Assembly (NCBI GenBank): GCA_963931925.1
Contig: OZ007576.1
Span: 16,624,802 to 16,688,801 of the forward strand
Length of the DNA stretch: 64,000 nt
Direction: 5' to 3'
From: Onchidella celtica
Lineage: Eukaryota > Mollusca > Gastropoda > Systellommatophora > Onchidiidae
Made by a program: the position numbers and the translations under genes. The notes beneath the pieces were generated by a model. That model was not told the origin of the DNA and did no database searches. It saw only the letters and a list, made by a program, of their open reading frames with translations. Of the stretch, positions 1 through 13,801 are shown in pieces. The first letter of the stretch is position 1; each line of letters opens with the position of its first letter.

Positions 1-1
1 C

Positions 2-36
<35 letters not shown>

Positions 37-81
37 CACAGAGAGAGAGAGAGACAGACAGACACAGATAGAGAGACAGGC

Positions 82-112
<31 letters not shown>

Positions 113-211
113 GAGAGGGGGAGGGGCAGACACAGAGAAATAGAGATAGACAGAGAGAGACAGACAGACAGAGAGACGGACAGACACAGAGAGAGAGAGA
201 GAGAGAGAGAG
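1..211. repeat. (GA)n-rich microsatellite
   Basis: Almost pure purine-rich dinucleotide repeat with interspersed CAGA and CACA units. It is probably intronic or upstream DNA of BCKDK, whose first in-window exon begins at 2759. Confidence 0.95.
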
Positions 212-283
212 ATTTCATTGTAAAGCGCTTTGGGCCCACACGTGGAGACAGGCAGTATATATATACATGTAATTATTATTACT
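211..283 (+). repeat. SINE/LINE-type 3' tail (AAAGCGC family)
   Basis: A GTAAAGCGCTTTGGG motif is followed by TATATATA and an ATTATTATTA tail. The same arrangement (GTAAAGCGC, then a gap, then GCGCTATATAAAT and an ATT-rich tail) occurs at 37741-37815 and, reversed, at 51718-51810. This resembles the conserved 3' ends of many invertebrate SINEs and LINEs; the exact family is not identified. Confidence 0.5.
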
Positions 284-469
284 ACACGTGGAGGTTTCTT
301 TTAGGTTGCAATGGCTGAAGAGTTGCTTGAGCGCTTGACGCAAGTGGACCGGGAGTCTCAACTTCCCAGCGGGTAAAAATCCAATCATAAGTATTGTTGT
401 TATCGGGTTTTTAACGACACTCGCTCATTGGCATGTCGAGAGCCCTGATGCCGTGTGTAGCCGTCCACC

Positions 470-910
470 GTGCACAAAAGGGATGTAGAGCCAACAGTAC
501 TAGATACGATAAGATGGGACCGCTGGGGCGTTTTGCGTGCGATGATTTCGCACCGCCACCTTGGGTAATGCGGCGAATAACGCTGAAGTCATATAGACTG
601 GCGTACTTTGCAAAGCCAATGTAGAGGAATTACTGAATTTTCTTCATTGTTCAGCTGTCACTATAGGCTGTTGTTGAAACAACTATTTTGAAAGTCAGTT
701 TAAGTTGAATCGCAATAGGAAAACTTTTTATTTATTTATTTGCGGTAGGACTGTAACAAAATTTATCATTACACCAAGCAATCTTTTCATGCCATGCGCT
801 ATTGGCCCTGCCCCCGATCGGCGTGCAACCTGTGTGGACGATATTTCAAAAAGCGCGAAGAAGACACACTGTCCCATATTATCTAGTATCTTTGGTAAAA
901 CACCAGCTAA
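470..910 (+). repeat. Dispersed repeat, copy 1 (pair with 43560-43985)
   Basis: This stretch aligns by eye with 43560-43985 over several blocks: GATTTCGCACCGCCACC versus GATTTCGCATCGCCACC, TTTGCAAAGCCAA in both, CACTGTAACAAA-like and CGAAGAAGA blocks in the same order. A short part (TACTAGATA then GATGGGAC-like) also recurs near 8795. No coding potential is seen; the short open frames here are chance. Confidence 0.6.
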
Positions 911-1384
911 AGAAACAATGAAAAAGAGATAAAACTAAGTTCATTCTGGGACCTCAAAGTAAGTGTAATAAATCAATAGCATCCATAATATCAACATCCA
1001 GATCTTGTTGAAATGACACTGTGGACCGTGCACAGATAATTTCCCCTGCACTGTGTCCAGTGATGGGTTGACTTTTGTGTGAACTAGTCCCCTTGCTTGG
1101 GCACAACAAGTGATTGTATCCTGCCATTCTGTGGGGTCAGGGTCAGCGTGGCCTGAGGTTACTCTGACATAGATAACTGGAAACAGACAAGCAGTGGCGG
1201 CCAGGTCATGCACTGGGGCAGTGAAACATGGGGCTGGTGGAATTACATACATGTAAAACGTCCGGCTTGTGTGTTCGTTGTTTGTGTTGTGTGGGTGGAA
1301 AGAGAGGAACGGCGGAAGTGAAGGTTCGACACTGAACGTTTAAGTGATGTGTTTGTGCTGGTCATCTGTAACATTTTAGTCGCT

Positions 1385-1386
<2 letters not shown>

Positions 1387-1459
<73 letters not shown>

Positions 1460-1880
1460 TTCTTTCTCTCTCTCTCTCACTGTCTCTGTGTGAGGCTCTG
1501 TCTCTCTCTCACAGACACAGATACTCTGTCTATCTGTCTCTGACTCAGGCTGTCTCTCTTTCTCTCTCTCTCTGTCTCTGAGTTGTGTGTGTGTTTGGCG
1601 GGCGCTTCTGAAAGGGTCTCCTTCTGTGCCTAACGTTCTGTTACATTCTGTCTATCGTCTTGCTTGTTCGTAGCACAATGTGATCGTTATCTTGTCCACG
1701 TGTGCTGTCTCTAAACTCGACTCTCTGTTCCCCTCTCTCTCTCGTTCGCTCTCTCTCTCTCACGCTCTCTCTCACTCTCCCTCTCTGTCTGTCTGTCTGC
1801 CTCTCTCTCTGCGTCAGTGTGTATGTCTCTCTCTCTGTCTGTCAGTCTATCTCTCTGTCCTGTCTTTCTCTCGTCCTCTC
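1387..1880. repeat. (CT)n / (CA)n simple-sequence tract
   Basis: A long run of CT repeats (pure from about 1387 to 1441), then CA repeats, then imperfect CTCT/GTCT blocks to about 1880. The Ser/Leu-rich open frames predicted across it are artefacts of the dinucleotide repeat. Confidence 0.9.
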
Positions 1881-2758
1881 CCTCCTTTGCATCCCTTAAA
1901 GTACTGCATGTCAGTGAGTATCCCCAATATATTTTTTTTCTACTCTGTCCTCTTCTATTGTTCCTTCGCTCATTCACTCATGCTCCTTCTTCCGTCCACC
2001 CAATCCCCAACAGTAAACCCTCTCTTGTGTTCCCTCATTCTGTCACTCTGATCATTATTGTCATACATTCCCACCAGATGACCTCAAAGTTTATTCCCAG
2101 ACATTGTGTGCCAATCACCGATATATCGATTCTTCCGCTGGTCACGTTTGTGCCAATCATCTTTGTATCGGTGCACAAGAATGCTAGACTATTTGGTTTC
2201 AGGCAGAAAGAATGTCGACTTTCTATTAATAGGAGTTGCTGTAGTTAGTGTGAAATTCGTCGGCCCCCCCCCCCCCCCGCCCCCTGTTTTCTTCCTGTAT
2301 CGGCAAAACGTGGAAAAATTCATGGCGCACAAAGAGTTAAAAGTCATGGTGCGCCATTCAAGATTACTCCATACTAGCAAGTGGTTGACCGGTGCATCTT
2401 GTAGGGTCTCCTTCTGTCTATCATTCTCTTATATTCTGTCTATCATTTTGCCTCCTCCTAGCACAATATTGTCACTGCTCTACGCTAAATGGCATCAGTC
2501 ATTTTTGACACTTGAGATATTAGGAAAAAATTGTTTCTTTTCCTGTCATTTGGTGACTTATGCCATGATGATTCTAGTGGATTATTATTACATTTTCCTA
2601 TTGGCCCATTTCTTTTTCTATAATATTATCTGATAGCCCTCATGCTCAGGATTGCAATGAATGGTCAATAGCCTTATGTTATTATGTCACTGTGGTTTCT
2701 CCAAACCCAGACTCAGCTCTGAACTAACTTTTGTATTTTTCTCTGCCTTGTATTACAG
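1881..2758. other. Non-coding DNA upstream of first visible BCKDK exon
   Basis: Presumed intron. It contains a C-homopolymer near 2264-2282 and no recognisable gene. The last bases (a pyrimidine stretch then TATTACAG, ending at 2758) form a good splice acceptor for the exon at 2759. Confidence 0.6.
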
Positions 2759-2869
2759 AGGAGTGCCCAGTATCTACACAAGGAGTTGCCAGTCAGAATA
2801 GCACACAGAATCAATGGATTTAGAAATCTCCCATTCATTGTTGGATGTCACCCAACACTGCTGAATGTG
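2759..2869 (+). CDS. BCKDK: BCKDK exon a (37 codons)
   Basis: Phase 0 to phase 0. Begins [18 protein letters not shown] and ends with LLNV; acceptor TTACAG, donor GTATGT. It covers the N-terminal helical-bundle start with the conserved His of the family. Confidence 0.93.
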
Positions 2870-5800
2870 GTATGTTGTAGCTTTCTCATTGGTTCAGCCA
2901 TTTTAGAGATTCTTATTGTTTTATGGTCAATATTCAGGGCTGCATATATAAACTGTCGTAACATGGTTTTCTCAGATTTTTCAGGAAAGCAAAAAACTAA
3001 TAACTTTCTCAAAATATTTTTAAGAACGTATTAAAAAAAAAACATTATTAAGGATTATTTAACCCTTAATTGTCAGGATTTAACCTACAACATTTATAAC
3101 AAATCCTGTGAATAGTGCCAAATATCTGTTTTAAAAAAAAAAATCAATTCATTACCATGGGGCCCTTGATATTGCTGGTACATGATGTATATTTGCATAC
3201 TTTCATCAACTGTCTTCAGGTGAAGATTTATAGAACATTTTTTCGTTTGTGGTGTGAGTTTATACATGCAGTAATACAGTTAAGAATGTTGTTACAAGCA
3301 CGTACATCCCCCCAATTATTTTTTTTTTGCGCTAGAGGTACGTATTTTAAAACCTTTTGTGACTCCAGAGCCAGAGAGCTCCTCGCGAAATACTTGTAAC
3401 AACAGCTTTAATTAATTATTCTTTCAGATTTTCTTTTTGATTTCCTCCTGTTATTTGGTTGATAGGGGGGGGGGGGGGAAGGGTTAGGGATAGGTACGTA
3501 TAGATATGCACCCCTAGAACAAAACGCATGGGGCATGTATGCGCAAGTAACAACAACCTACAGTTAATCCCAAGTTACGGTATGACTTACAACACCTAAC
3601 AGTTCGGATATGTGTGAAGTGTACTACAGATTATTCTGAAAGATGAGAAAAATCCTCTTCACTGCTACCACAAAACATAAGGGCTGCCTTTGTTTTCAAT
3701 GTTTTTTTTATGTAAACATCTGAATATCTGATCAGACTGAAACTTGAAAGCAAAAAAGATCAGTGGGAATAAGTAAAGATGTCTTCTTTTTTCCTCAGCT
3801 CTTTTTTTTTCTCATTTGTGTTATTAAATTATCTGTGCCAACCAAAGCAAAGGCATCAGTTGGCTGGGTCAGGCTGCCTTCCAACCATGACAACCATATA
3901 ACTAGATGGTATCTCAGTCATACTCAACCACACAATGTAGAAAGGTGAAATTCTCTGTGTATCATGCGAAAAGGCCAGCTGTAGAAAATTTAAAGGATTC
4001 ATCAAGTTATGAAATGATAGATGGTGTTAACATGCCTCAGAGCCATTAATTTTTATGTGTCACAAAGTGATATACAATGGATATATCACGATACATGTAA
4101 AGACAAAAATGTAAGTTTTAATATCATTCCATGATTGCTGTAAAAAATGTTTCACTTTTTTTTTTGTTGATCTTCAATCCACAGCATGAGCTCTACATTC
4201 GTGCTTTCCATATCCTGAGTGATTTTGGACCAGTAAGTGTATACAGTGTTTGTCCACTAAGTCGACTCATATATATATTAGAAAATTAACAATGTCATCT
4301 TCAGGTGCTGACCAAAGTGGTCGAGACCCAGATATTGGCGGGGCTAGTGTGAGGAAATTCAGAATTATCCGTTTGTGAAAATGAACAGGTTTACAGGTCA
4401 TGACTGTTGTTTTTTTTTGTCCGAGTGGGAAGTCAGTTGTACCGTCCGTCATTGGAAATTTCCAGAAAGAAGTTTTGGGAAACTTTAGTGGTTTTGACAT
4501 AAATTTTGAGAAAATCTATGGGTCAAATATGCAATAACCCATATCAGGTCGTGTGGCAGAAGTCAATTGCAAAGTGCTAAAAGTCAGCTACTTATCCTGT
4601 TGATTTCTGTTTCAGAATTGTCCATCTCAGGGCTGACCCCAGCAGTATTTATTGAGATTTTTGTCCACCCTCATCCTTTGTAGATCAGTGATCGTCTGTT
4701 GGAACCTCATTAAAACCAAACTCGAAAGCTGGTGTTTGGGGACTGGTATTTTACATAGAAGCTGTAGCTGAGTAGTGAACACAAGTGTTTTCTGAACTTT
4801 GGGGGGGGGGGGGGGGTATACTTCTTTAATCCCATTTGGGAAATTTGCCTTAGTGTCATTGCAGCCCAGTTACAACTGGAGCAGACACACCGTTGCCGCA
4901 GTGCAGGGCTGGTCGGTGGCTTGTTTTTTTTGGGGGGGGGGGATGTAGATAAATGTTTGGTAGTGTCAATTACCACTGCATTTTCCGGCAGCCGGTAACG
5001 TCAATTACCACCGCATTTTGCGGTGGCCATTGATGGTGCGTCGATCGCCAATGGCTAACCCAGCCCCTTTTCGCCTGATTAGTCAATCTGACTACCACCC
5101 ATTGATGCAAATTCATCATCATCATCATTGCCTTTCTCACCCTGGATCAGGGTATAGGCCACCAACAAACACCTTCCATCCCTCTCTATCATGGGCCAGC
5201 CTCTTTACATTATTCCAAGTCTTTCCGCTTCGTTGCACATCATTTTCTCTGGCTCTTCTCCACGTTCCGCGCGGCCTTCCTCTTGATCTCTTGCCCTGGG
5301 GATTCCAGTCCAATACCTTCTTCGTGATGCTGTTTCCTGGCCTCCTGAGAGTGTGGCCGATCCATCTCCATCGCCTCCTACCAATTTCCTCTCTGACTGG
5401 GTTCTGTCTTGTTCTTTTCCATACAATTTCATTGCTGACCTTGTCTGTCCATCTGATCTTAAGTAGCTTCCTCAAACATCTGTTGATGAAAACTTGGATT
5501 CTCTTTATGCAGGCCTGGGACGCATTCCAAGTCTCACATCCATACAACAGGACTGACTTCACGTTCGAGTTGAATATCCTCAGCTTTGTTTTTAGAGATA
5601 TATCCTTGGTTCTCCAAATCTTGCTTAAGGATGTGAAAGCTGCCTGTGCCTTTCCAATTCGTGCTTTGACTTCTGCCTCTGTTCCTCCCTTATTGTCAAT
5701 GATACTACCAAGATAGCAGAAGGACTCTACATCTTCCAGTGGTTGATCTCCTACTGTGACTTGTTCGCTTAGGGGTGCAACAATTTTTAGGACCTTCGAC

Positions 5801-7706
5801 TTCGCGGGATGTATCCTCAATCCAATAGATTCTGAAATTTTGTTTAGAGCTGTAGTCTTTGCTTGCATCTGGTCGTGTGTGTGCGACAATAGTGCCAAGT
5901 CATCTGCAAAATCTAGATCGTCCAGCTGTGTATGCCATTTCTTCCTCCACTGGTGGTTTCTTTCATAAGCCAATCAATCACCAGGATAAACAGAAATGGG
6001 GACAGCAAACAACCCTGCCTAACACCAGTCTTGATATCAAAGCTGTCAGTAAGCTCACCATCATGTACGACTCTGCAACTTGTCCCCTCGTACATGCTCT
6101 TGATAAGATTCACCATCTTCTCTGGGATTCCATAATGTCTCAATATTCTCCACAGTGTTTCTCTATCGATGCTATCAAAGGCTTGATGCAAATTGACTAG
6201 ACAAAATTTTTATTTAATTTTGCTCCGGACAGCGGCCTGTTCAGCCTGCTCTTCTCGATTTGCAACTGCCAAGGTATCTTTAACATGCGCAACATGCACA
6301 GGAGCCCTCCGAATTTTTCATCCTTATCCGAGAAGACTAGGTGCTCAATCCTACCCACCAAAGGATCAGGGACAAGAAAATTTGGCTTTGTAATTAGTCT
6401 GCAGTGTCCTACCAACAGCCTTTTAGTTTTAAGGCGATTCCAACAGCTGACTGACTATTCGTGTGTCATTATGTGTTCATAAATATAGAATACGAGTTAA
6501 CGGCGAGGTTCAGGCCTAAGCGATACCAGTCCATTTTCAGCCCTAGGAAGATTTTCTTAAGCCCACCTAAGATATTTAGTTAGGTCAATCACCCAGTGAA
6601 CTGTGTCACTATTTTTTCACACCTTTCACCTAGGCATTGTTCATTCACTGAAGGATGAGTAGCCCTCCGATAATGATTACCTTTTTTCTCTGTCTGATGT
6701 TTTCCTCATTCATGGTTTTCCTCCTGTCTGTTTTATGTCGTCTTGCCATCTTCTCCCTGGTTGTCCTCTTGTTCTGCTTCCTGTCCTTGGTTGCCATTCA
6801 GTGCGGCATTTTGTTCATCTATTGTCATTCATCCATCCCACGTGTGCAGCCCAGGTCCATTTTTGATGTAGCATGAATGTTACTATATCTGATATATCCG
6901 TGTCAAAATTTCTGAATTTAATTTCTTTCCTGCCCTTTGTTTCATTCTGCACTTGCTCATGAATGATACATATACCCCCATACACAGCACACTCATGTGT
7001 AATTCAAATTTTCTCATCAAATGCTGTTTTTGGTTTATGAGATGTCGTTAGGATACAGTGACAATTCAATTGAGCTAGATGTAATTCACATATGTAATTT
7101 AGACAGCCCTCATAATCCGTCACAGAAGAGTGATAGTGTACACACAAATTATTAATTGATAAGGTTGGTTTCATAATTTTTACATCTCTTGTAGATCATG
7201 AAATTAAAGATGCATTTCACAAACCAATAAATTGATACAACTAATTTCATTGAGCCAGGGAGCTGTAGGAGTATTGAATTTCATGTATTAATTCTTTTTA
7301 TGGTTGCTTATGTTTTCAGTAGCAGATGTGGGAGTCACATCTGTTCTGCTGGTTTTGACATTAATTCTGGCTGCTTTAGTGGATTAAAAAATAGTTCTTT
7401 TATTTGCTGCCGTAATTGCGTGAACAAAAATATTTTACATTTCATCTGAAAATACTCCTGAATTTCCATCTCATGTAAAATTCACGTTCACCAGGTGATT
7501 GTGTGCAGGAATGACACTTGCAGAATTTACATGAATATTCATGTTAAAAATGTCTCCTTTCATTTTATCCCTCTTGTAAACATTCAAGGTCCATTGTATG
7601 GCTATGCACAAGAATGGTGCACAACATTTAAATGGGTATTTTTATTTTTTTAACTAGATGAGGTTCCCAGCATTATCCGAGATAAACATGTGGACCCACC
7701 ATACTA

Positions 7707-7737
<31 letters not shown>

Positions 7738-10700
7738 GGTCTAGAAAGTTTCCCATATTCTGCAGTATTACTACAGATTTCACACACACCAGAACACTTC
7801 GCAGGGAATTGAACGCGTATTAATATCGTTTCCAGTGCGATGGACTTATTACGGGGAGCCAAAACAGAGATCATTGTATTTTAAATTTTTACAACTTTTT
7901 ATTTTAAAATACCTTAAACTTGAATCAACACAATCGGTGGATACAAAAGTGACTGGGTTAGATTAGTTGACACTTAAGAAAATTAATTTTGTAATTTTTG
8001 AAACCGCATTTTAGGCTGTAGCGTTGAGCAAAACAAGGGTCAAAATTGCACCACAATGAATTGCTCCCGCCACTATTTTTTTTGTATAATAAGATATGTC
8101 ACTTTTCATTTTATCCCTTCCTGTCTTAGTTTTTTATTTTAAAGTATTCATTGCTCCCATAGAAAATCCTGTTCAGCATGTCGTCGGTGGGCTGTTGGAA
8201 CCTCATTGAAACCAGCCTTTGAAGCTGTTGAGCAACAGAGAAAAAAAACTGAGCTGTGACAGGCGATGGGAACGAAAATAAATCAGCCTGGATTTCTCAC
8301 CGCTTCGCCCTGCTTTGCTTCGCTTCGCATCGCTCTTGGTGTGGCCAGTCACCTCTTTACTATTGTGTTAATTTTATTCGCTCCGCGCCGCCTCGCTCGC
8401 TTCACTGTCAGTGTGGCCTGTCCTTAAGTAAAAATGCTACTGTCCCTTAACAATAGTGTCATAGGCCAGTTTTAACGAGGTTCCAACAGCCCACCGACTA
8501 TTACTATATGATAAAATTCACATCTACAGCAAAAAGCATCAGTAAACATTAAACAGTAAAGTTTTTTTTTTCCGCAAGCAGGTGCTGTGTTGTTCTAACT
8601 TGAGCATGTGTTTTTCTCACTTGTTTACCAGATTCGGGATCTTGACCAAGAAGCCCAGTGGTCAGATGCTTTGAGAAATCTCCTGGATGACCACAAAGAT
8701 GTAGTCACGCAGCTAGCGGAAGGCTTTGCTGAGTGCCGCAAATATGTCAGTGTGAGTGTTTGAGAATTATTTGATCTACAGTTACTTGTACTAGAGATAC
8801 TAGATATGAAAAAATGGGACAGCTGGAGCATTTTGCATTCATATATATGTATTATGTTTTTGACTCAGATCATCTGAATGGGGGAAATGTCAGCGGGACA
8901 TCAATCTTGTGAATAGTGGAGAAAAATAGAACCACAATGTACATGAAATGTGTACACGTTGTTTCAAGAAGTCGGTGACCTAATATTTTTTGATAATCGT
9001 ATCAGCTTTATTGAGTCATGTGTGTGTAAGGTGAAGATGGATAATAACTTAAATGAATCTTTGGGGGGGGGGGGGGAGGAAGAGGAAGAGGGGAGAAAGA
9101 GAGGGAAGGACAAGAAGCATGGGAGGCGAGAGAGATGGCAAAGAGGGAAGGGGCAAGGGGAGAAGACATGAAGGGGGAGAGAGGACAGAAGCAGGTTTAT
9201 CCCAGGCTAAGCTGGGTATCTCACCTAGTCATTCATAGCAAGGCATTTTACTTAGCTATTATGTACAAATGCATGGAACTTTCTGTATTGGACAGGATGA
9301 GGCTCTGATCAAGACATTCTTGGATCGAACCCTTACCTCAAGATTGGGAATTCGCATGTTGTCAGAGCATCACCTGGCGCTGCATGATGAAAAAGTGAGT
9401 ACACAAACACAATGGGTTTCTGTGAAATACAGGGGGGGGGGGGGGGGGGGGGGAGAGGGAGGCAGAAAGAAAACCATGGAAAGCTTGGAAAAAGTATTGC
9501 TTTTTCGATTGAGAAATTAATGCTGAGCCGTCATTGACCAGAACAACAGTTGTTTGATCAGAAAACTACTTTTTGGGAGAAACCAAAAGCTCTTTTGTTC
9601 TGTTGACATGTATGTGTGTCATACAGGAGAACTGTTTATTGCAAACGGAATCCTTGAACCAGGTAGCAGCTATATTATTGCAACCCAATTTGTGAGATTA
9701 GGGAGATAGAAAAAAATAGAATATATCAATTTTCAATTGTTGCAAAATTTGACATACATGAGTTTTTCTGAAGGACAGGAATATTTGCATATTTCAGAGA
9801 ATAATGAATTGTTCTGCCCCTGTATGACCTAGTTTCAATTTTCAAATGTTGGAATAGTCAGCATTTTGAAGCCAGGTTAGAGAGCTGCCTCAAGTAGTTA
9901 ATTTTGACAGGAGCAGTGCGATATTAGTTTGTGAAAAAATGAATTCACTGCTGAGTAGAATGATGGAAGGAAAAGTGAAGAAAAGAACGATTATGTGCAC
10001 TAAAGCATGCCAGTGTAGTGTTGCTTCAGTGCATGGGTTTTGAGTCTGAGTTTGGGTTTATGGTGCACTGGCACAGTAAAAACCACTTTGCTCTTTTCAC
10101 AGTTTTATTGGGGTACTTTATTTAACCCTTTCAGTGCCGGCCCATTTTCCAAGACATTTCCCTCAGTGCCAGCCTATTTTCTGTGATTTTTCCCTCAGTG
10201 CCACACCATTTTTGCAAAACTTGTCCGAACAAGGGTGTAATAGAAAAAAATTCATATCTCTTATGATATTGGGAATTTTATAAGTCTGTACGAGAGAAAC
10301 TTTTAGTACATTCAATACCGTATCGCATAATGAACATATCAAAGTGGTGGTGGTGATAGTAGTGGTGGTGGCAGCAGCAGTTTCAGCAGCATCACAAAAA
10401 TTACAAAAAGAAAATAAAAATATTGTAATACTAACATTCTGACTTTTATTTGGCAGCAAAACTGCTAAAATCATCAAGACTAATGATTGAACATCATCAA
10501 TAATCAGCTTGACAAAGTCTAGAGGTGTGGGATCAATGTTTATAAACGCGTTCATTACTGGCTACCGAGAAAATGCACTCATTTCATTCTTCGTAACATC
10601 TACATCTAGCTCTATACACCCGTTTCGGCTAGATCTAGATCTACATTACCAACTGGAGCACACGTACGCAAGTCAACTAAATCAATTGTGAATGTCTTCT

Positions 10701-13700
10701 TGGTTGATGTCAAACCCATCAAAATCGCTTTCAGAGTCAGAATTTACAAACAAATCCCCGATAATTTGATCAACATCGTCGTTGTCGGACTCGAAAGATG
10801 CTATTTCGCAGCGAAGAGAGTATCCGCACAAAAAAGCGAATAAAAAACGAACCGATCGGCCGATCTTTATGATCCAGAGATCAAATTAAAGCTTATCCAA
10901 TCAGGAATTAGATTATTTGACTTCCGGAGCCCTAATCACGTTTATAGGGGGTGTATTTCCTGTTTACATTAGCTCACCTCAGATCGCCCGAATTCGGGCG
11001 ATAGGCATCGAAAGGGTTAAGCTTGATACTCAGAGATTCATCAACTGAAATTACACAAATAGAATTTGGAAGTCCTGTGTAAAAATGATTTATGTGTGAA
11101 GGTCTTAAAACGTGTTTTCTAAAAATCGAGAAGGAATTTTGTAAATATATCCAAAAAAATCTTTAAATCAAGTAGTAGATAATTTCAGACTCCTTCAGAA
11201 AGGACAATAATATTTCATGGATGCGCAGGCTTATTGCCTGCTCAGGACATGCATAAAATCCAGTCATTCAGATAAATATGGTTTACCGACTTTATGCATG
11301 ACAGTGGTAGTTACTGTTGATTGTGAAAAAAAAAAAGAAAAAGGTAACACAGTCTTGGAAAGGTTGCAGTTTTATTTTATTTAGCACTTCCACGTTGACT
11401 TCATGATCTGGTAATTTCTGTCCTTCTCCTGTGACAGCCAAACCATGTGGGCATCATCAACATCGCATTTTCACCACGCAAAATTGTGGAAAAGAAAGCT
11501 GACTTTGTCAGGTATGGGTTCTCTGTTCAGTCACATCTTTACATTAAAGTGTTTAGGTCTTTATTTTAGGAGGTTTCGTTGCCCTTGGCACTTACTCCTC
11601 ACTTTTCTTCTTTTTATTTTTCTTGATCTTGTTTCTGTGTTGTTTTTGTGGTTGGGATTCGTTTTTTACAATTTTTGCCCAGGCAGTGGCCATGTTCGGC
11701 CTGCTCTTCTTGACTTTCAACTGCCAAAGTATCTTTAATGTGCACAGGGGCCCTCCAAGTTTTTTGTCTTTATCTGAGAAGACTAGACTCTTGATCCTAC
11801 CTAACATAGGGTCAGGGACAGGATTAATGAAGTATCGGTCACAATTTAATTCAATACATGCAAAATTTAGTCTTTCAGAATAACTATATAAAGAACTCCT
11901 TTGAGCTGGTTTATGTTGCAGACTGTCAAACACGTTATTTGATCGCTCTGAGACTTCATGAGATTGAAATTCAAAACTGTAATGCATTCTTCATCACTTA
12001 TTCCCCTTTGTGTCATCCCTGATGCAGGAGTGTATGTGAGGCCAAATACGGTGCTGCTCCGAATGTCAAAATCAATGGCCACGTTAACATAACCTTCCCT
12101 TACATTCAACCTCCGCTGGATTACATTCTAGGAGAAGTCCTCAAGAATGCAATGAGGTATGTTTTAATTTGTTTGATGTAGAAGTCACGAGGGGGGGGGG
12201 GGGGGGGGGGTTAGGTTCATGTTTGTGTTTCGCACCTAGGGAACTTGATGTGAAGAGAACTTCAACTTGCATAATTTAGAATCATGATTGAAGACCATTT
12301 GGGGGAAAAGCTACCGCAGTCACCAAAGTGTGAAACTGAGAGAATTGATCTGTAAAGTTTGAAAGTTGCAACTTGCCTCTTGTAACTGAAAAGGGTGATT
12401 TCTAACATTTTATGATTGCAGCTGTTTTATTCAAACTTTGATTACTCAGAACCAAGCTTGTGTGTAGGGGGGATAAAAGCAAAAATCATATTTGGTGGCT
12501 CCGGTTGTTTCCCTTCCAGTGGTGGTCATTTATGCACGCTTTCAGGTGTATGCAAGTCTTAGGAAATACTAAGTTCTTCGATCAACCTTGGCACATAAAT
12601 AAAAAATTGCAATTGCAAGCATCGAAAGACTTTGAAAATAACACTTCATGAAATACTGCATACAAAAATCTGTAACTTCTCTTTTTCGTGTTTATTATTA
12701 TTTATTTTTTTTTTCTTAGCATAATTCACCTTTACATTAAAAAGTGGAAGGCTTGGACAGTATCTAAAATGTCTTTCAAATTACGCAAAATGTTGTTTTT
12801 TCCGCTTTAACTCTGTCTGTACATGAAAAGTATAAACTCATGTTGGATGGATTCTAACATGTTTGCAATTGGTTTTTCAGAGCCTCAGTGGAGTCTCACC
12901 TTCACAGTACCAACATCCCGGATGTCCATGTCACACTAGCCACCAATGACCATCATTTTGTTTTCAGGTAAGTCAGATCCTGGTAGTGGCTGTTGTTTCC
13001 ATTTGCTTCATTTTTTTTCCCTTTCGTTGTTACACATCTTTGAGTTCATAACGTTTCAACTGTTATCTACCTTAAAGTTGAATTCAGCTAGAATTCCAGT
13101 TCTCAGTCTGAGGGTGCGTCCTTGATAGCAATTTTATTTAAGAAGCCAAAAAAAGGGGATGATCCCAGTCATCAGAGTGTGGTTGGGTTGCAGCTGTGGC
13201 TGAGGGTCTAGAGGGCATGCGTTTTTTTTATAAGGCTCCATGTGGCGTTCAGAATGACAGCAGCCTCACCCATTGAGTAATTATAAAGAACAAGACCTCT
13301 GTTGTGGTTGTTTTTTCTTGTTTCATGTTTTCTCCAACCTGCGGTTGAGAGAGAAAAAGGCAAAGGCCAGACATCATGGCAGTTTTTTAATGTTCATTGC
13401 AGTTTGATGCCATTTTATGATTTAGCCCATGAAATGTTTCAGTTGCCAATCTTGAGAAAGCTTGACTTGTAAAGTGTGTACAGAAAAAAAAAAAGGTTAG
13501 GGAACCCTCTGATTGGATAGTTTCACTTTCATTGTTTGATTTGCGCAGACCCTGAATATAGAGCTATCACTTCCTCATCCATCTCATATACTGGCATACT
13601 GGTGTATCAACAGTTTTTTCATTTTACAGAAGAGGCTTTCAAAGTTTTGGTCACTTTTGTTATTCTTAGATGTGGCAAAATATAGGCATACTAGATGACC

Positions 13701-13748
13701 GACCGGGCATTGCCCGGAATAAACAATCATGTGCCCCCCCCCCCCCCC

Positions 13749-13801
<53 letters not shown>

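Noticed and set aside
1349-2250. Several Ser/Leu-rich open frames
   Set aside because: They lie across (CT)n and (CA)n repeats; composition is fully explained by the dinucleotide tract.
1-2758. First coding exon of BCKDK inside the window
   Set aside because: No sequence resembling the family's VRLTPTMM or GRSxDGSH segment with a donor site was found before 2759.
5018-5716. 232-residue + strand open frame
   Set aside because: It is the antisense of the LINE reverse transcriptase relic on the - strand.
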